From Brumimicrobium aurantiacum (lineage in GTDB: Bacteria > Bacteroidota > Bacteroidia > Flavobacteriales_D > Crocinitomicaceae), in assembly GCF_003402975.1 (NCBI RefSeq), contig NZ_QURB01000006.1:1-64000 (forward strand): a stretch of DNA of 64,000 nt, read 5' to 3'. How positions within the stretch are numbered: the first letter of the stretch is position 1; each line of letters opens with the position of its first letter. The position numbers were made by a program, and so were the translations under genes. Shown here piece after piece: positions 63,101 to 64,000 of the stretch. The notes beneath the pieces were generated by a model. The model ran no database searches, was not told the origin of the DNA, and saw only the letters and a program-made list of their open reading frames with translations.

Positions 63101-64000
63101 GTCACACCTAATGCCATTAAATCGGCTCCATTAAGGTTTAAATCAAGTGCTACTTCAGGTGAAATAGAATCCAATTCTATTTTTGAGTCAATAGCTAAAT
63201 CTAAATTATCGTCTAAATAATTAATGTTAACTGTTCCTTTTCCACTGTTGAGATTACCATCCAATTCTAAAGCAGAAAAATCATATCCCGATAATTCTAA
63301 TTTTGAAAATGTTGAATTTAATTCCGCATTCATAGTATTGATGGTACTTCCTTTTCCTTTGACATCCATATTGAAAGCTATGTTTCCTATTTCAGGATTT
63401 TTGAGGATATTACCAACAGCCAAATCTATTACTTCAAGTGTGGCATCAAAAGATATTTCATTTTTGTTTTTAAATCCACCATTTAAGCTCACTTTTCCTT
63501 CAGGTAAAATAAGATCTGTTTGTGTGGTAATATCTTCTAGGCTACCTTTCAACTGACTACGTAAAACAATACTTTGAGGAAGCTGAATTCCTAATTCTTC
63601 TTCAGCAATGATTTGATTAATGTCTTTTTTGTTTGATTTGAATTCGAAATTTTGAACATCTGCATATAAAGCATCTGGATCCGTGAGGTTTAAAAATTGA
63701 CCTTTCGTTTCAATTGAAGTTTGATTTCCCCAATTGACGATAAAGTTGTTTAGGTCTAATTTTGATAATTTCCCTTCGGCATCAATCGCTCCATCAAATT
63801 TTTTAGCACTTAATTTCTTGATATATTCATCATCTTCTAATGCAGGAGAAAAGTAATAAGCGTCTTTTAAGTCGAGTGAAAAATCAGAAAGTTGTAATGT
63901 TAAGTATGCTTGTTCTGGAGCATCCATGAAATCTTGAAGTGAGGAAAATTGCGTTCCTAACTCAGCATTGATTTTACTATTGGGTGTTGCAACATTAAAA
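60199..64000 (-). CDS. tamB: TamB-like translocation/assembly protein, N-terminus outside window
   Basis: At least 1266 residues in an open frame that runs off the right edge; the ATG at 63927 is internal, since the frame continues upstream without a stop. Long beta-repeat region with alternating hydrophobic residues and LDLNLNGADL-type strands, then the TamB C-terminal (DUF490) domain ending near YLNVNGEIDQPRLNFNLGMP, and a Lys/Glu-rich tail. It forms a hydrophobic groove across the periplasm and works with TamL, whose gene it overlaps. Confidence 0.92.
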   Translation of the reverse strand, partial: FNVATPNSKINAELGTQFSSLQDFMDAPEQAYLTLQLSDFSLDLKDAYYFSPALEDDEYIKKLSAKKFDGAIDAEGKLSKLDLNNFIVNWGNQTSIETKGQFLNLTDPDALYADVQNFEFKSNKKDINQIIAEEELGIQLPQSIVLRSQLKGSLEDITTQTDLILPEGKVSLNGGFKNKNEISFDATLEVIDLAVGNILKNPEIGNIAFNMDVKGKGSTINTMNAELNSTFSKLELSGYDFSALELDGNLNSGKGTVNINYLDDNLDLAIDSKIELDSISPEVALDLNLNGADLMALGVTNKDIKAKLMMQANFKGNAERFKFDTQLTEGVAVYEKENLYLGKVDIAANIRKDSTSFDINSNFLNGNLRSNSGPEQIATAIQNQLQAYFTDSIIAQDSIQDPVKLKMDMNFANTKLISRLFIPEIKTMDTLDFNLKFNEEEKDLKANLNLPFINYSENTIDSLDFSLVSGAKDAKFKFGFIELSAGPIQMKRSYFDGDLKNSLLNLNFKSFDGEEEVYVVKTELSDLRQDLKIHFDSEKLIFQGQNWSIPEDNQLKFLDQEIVAQNFVFSQGNQKVRIANDLIQTEKNNIGLGFENFKLENIMALLNEEELIATGQLQGKIVVIDPFDQLGLNTDFKIEDLAALQTELGNLELQAKSVQSNTYNIDLSLKGKDVNLEVLGDYALNDSLNPLDFKINLNKIGMKTIAGLAGESLDDASGNINGNISLKGSPSEPKYKGDIQFNDATFNVTQLDSKFKLSKDKIELDQTKIAFSQFTIEDEENNKFTLDGSILTEDLANPEFDLGLKANNFQAISSTKKDNEEFYGDLNFDIDGTIKGNLNKPIVDVNLGINENTNFTYVLLDAQAQLESRDGIVEFVNKENPDNILTRTDDSTEVVAFGGMDLNAKLKIDKGATFNVIVDPQTGDNLKVAGNGELIFKMEDNGRTTLSGRYNINDGHYNLSLYNLVKREFELERGSYIAWSGGGPMDAEMNVTAKYSVETSATSLMATQTAGSSEEVKNKYRQQLPFLVYLNVNGEIDQPRLNFNLGMPEDYQGAIDGTVYSRIKQLNNEEDALNKQVFSLLVLKKFYPNPGSDGSSGGTASIVRKNINQAISDQLNTYSDKLMGNTGVELNFGLNSYTDYQGETAEQRTDLNVTAQKKLLDDRLIVSVGSTVNVEGEAGQENSVVGNASIQYLLTEDGRWRLKGYRDSEYENVIDGQVFVNGIALIFQRQFNHFNELFGSKPRKEEEPKNEDNNKATNREEKSDSN

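Overview
The window looks like the chromosome of a low-GC member of the Bacteroidota, order Flavobacteriales (a Fluviicola/Crocinitomicaceae-like lineage is my guess, at low confidence). Several things point there. Large secreted proteins end in type IX secretion (T9SS) sorting domains. Promoters follow the Bacteroidota pattern TTG-N19-21-TAnnTTTG. Start codons sit in A-rich leaders without Shine-Dalgarno sequences. The order rpmB-rpmG-DUF4295-ftsY, a TamL/TamB pair, and BshC, DUF2490, DUF4382 and DUF6952 proteins are also typical. I saw no prophage, transposase, integrase, CRISPR array or tRNA. Almost everything is housekeeping or envelope biology, with lineage-specific lipoproteins between.

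Layout. 1-1.5 kb: the 3' end of a 5S rRNA and its terminator, then a decayed T9SS protein gene with no 5' end and one frameshift. 1.6-8.0 kb (minus): DUF4382 lipoprotein, SDR oxidoreductase, sucD, and a 1150-residue T9SS subtilase whose catalytic Asp position reads Glu. 8.2-15.1 kb (plus): glycosyltransferase, MORN-repeat protein, lipoprotein, rpmB-rpmG-DUF4295-ftsY, FKBP lipoprotein, PLP deaminase/desulfhydrase. 15.2-24.3 kb: a tiny 33-codon reading frame with its own -7 box and terminator, DUF5362-like protein, cyclophilin, bshC, a run of minus-strand orphan envelope proteins including a frameshifted EF-hand gene, TerB-DnaJ protein, and htpG behind a sigma-54-like promoter.

24.7-32 kb: surE - small membrane protein - lpxB, a YefM-YoeB toxin-antitoxin pair with a recognisable operator, a SpoIID-like protein, recQ and ilvE. 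32-38.7 kb: MscS channel, then a peroxide-defence cluster (oxyR divergent from katA, followed by ahpC, thioredoxin, DUF6952), DUF2490 protein and a lipoprotein. 38.9-43.4 kb: a 50-residue small protein missed by length-filtered ORF calling, gcvT, and a T9SS protein built of three GEVED-FnIII modules. 43.5-50.8 kb (plus): diphthine-ammonia-ligase-like protein, lpxK-punA-gatB, two tandem TlpA-like thioredoxins, lpxH. 51-64 kb: a DEDD exonuclease/GIY-YIG fusion, orphan lipoproteins, YihY, MepB, and tamL-tamB; tamB runs off the right edge.

How the genes fit together. Lipid A synthesis (lpxB, lpxK, lpxH), outer-membrane assembly (tamL, tamB) and T9SS cargo describe the envelope. oxyR, katA, ahpC, thioredoxin and the bacillithiol enzyme BshC describe redox defence. 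htpG, FKBP, cyclophilin and DnaJ-like proteins describe folding. No large novel system is evident. The observations most worth checking are the 33-codon gene at 15.2-15.4 kb, the small-RNA candidate at 4.5 kb, the sigma-54-like htpG promoter, the Asp-to-Glu subtilase, and the YefM-YoeB operator geometry.
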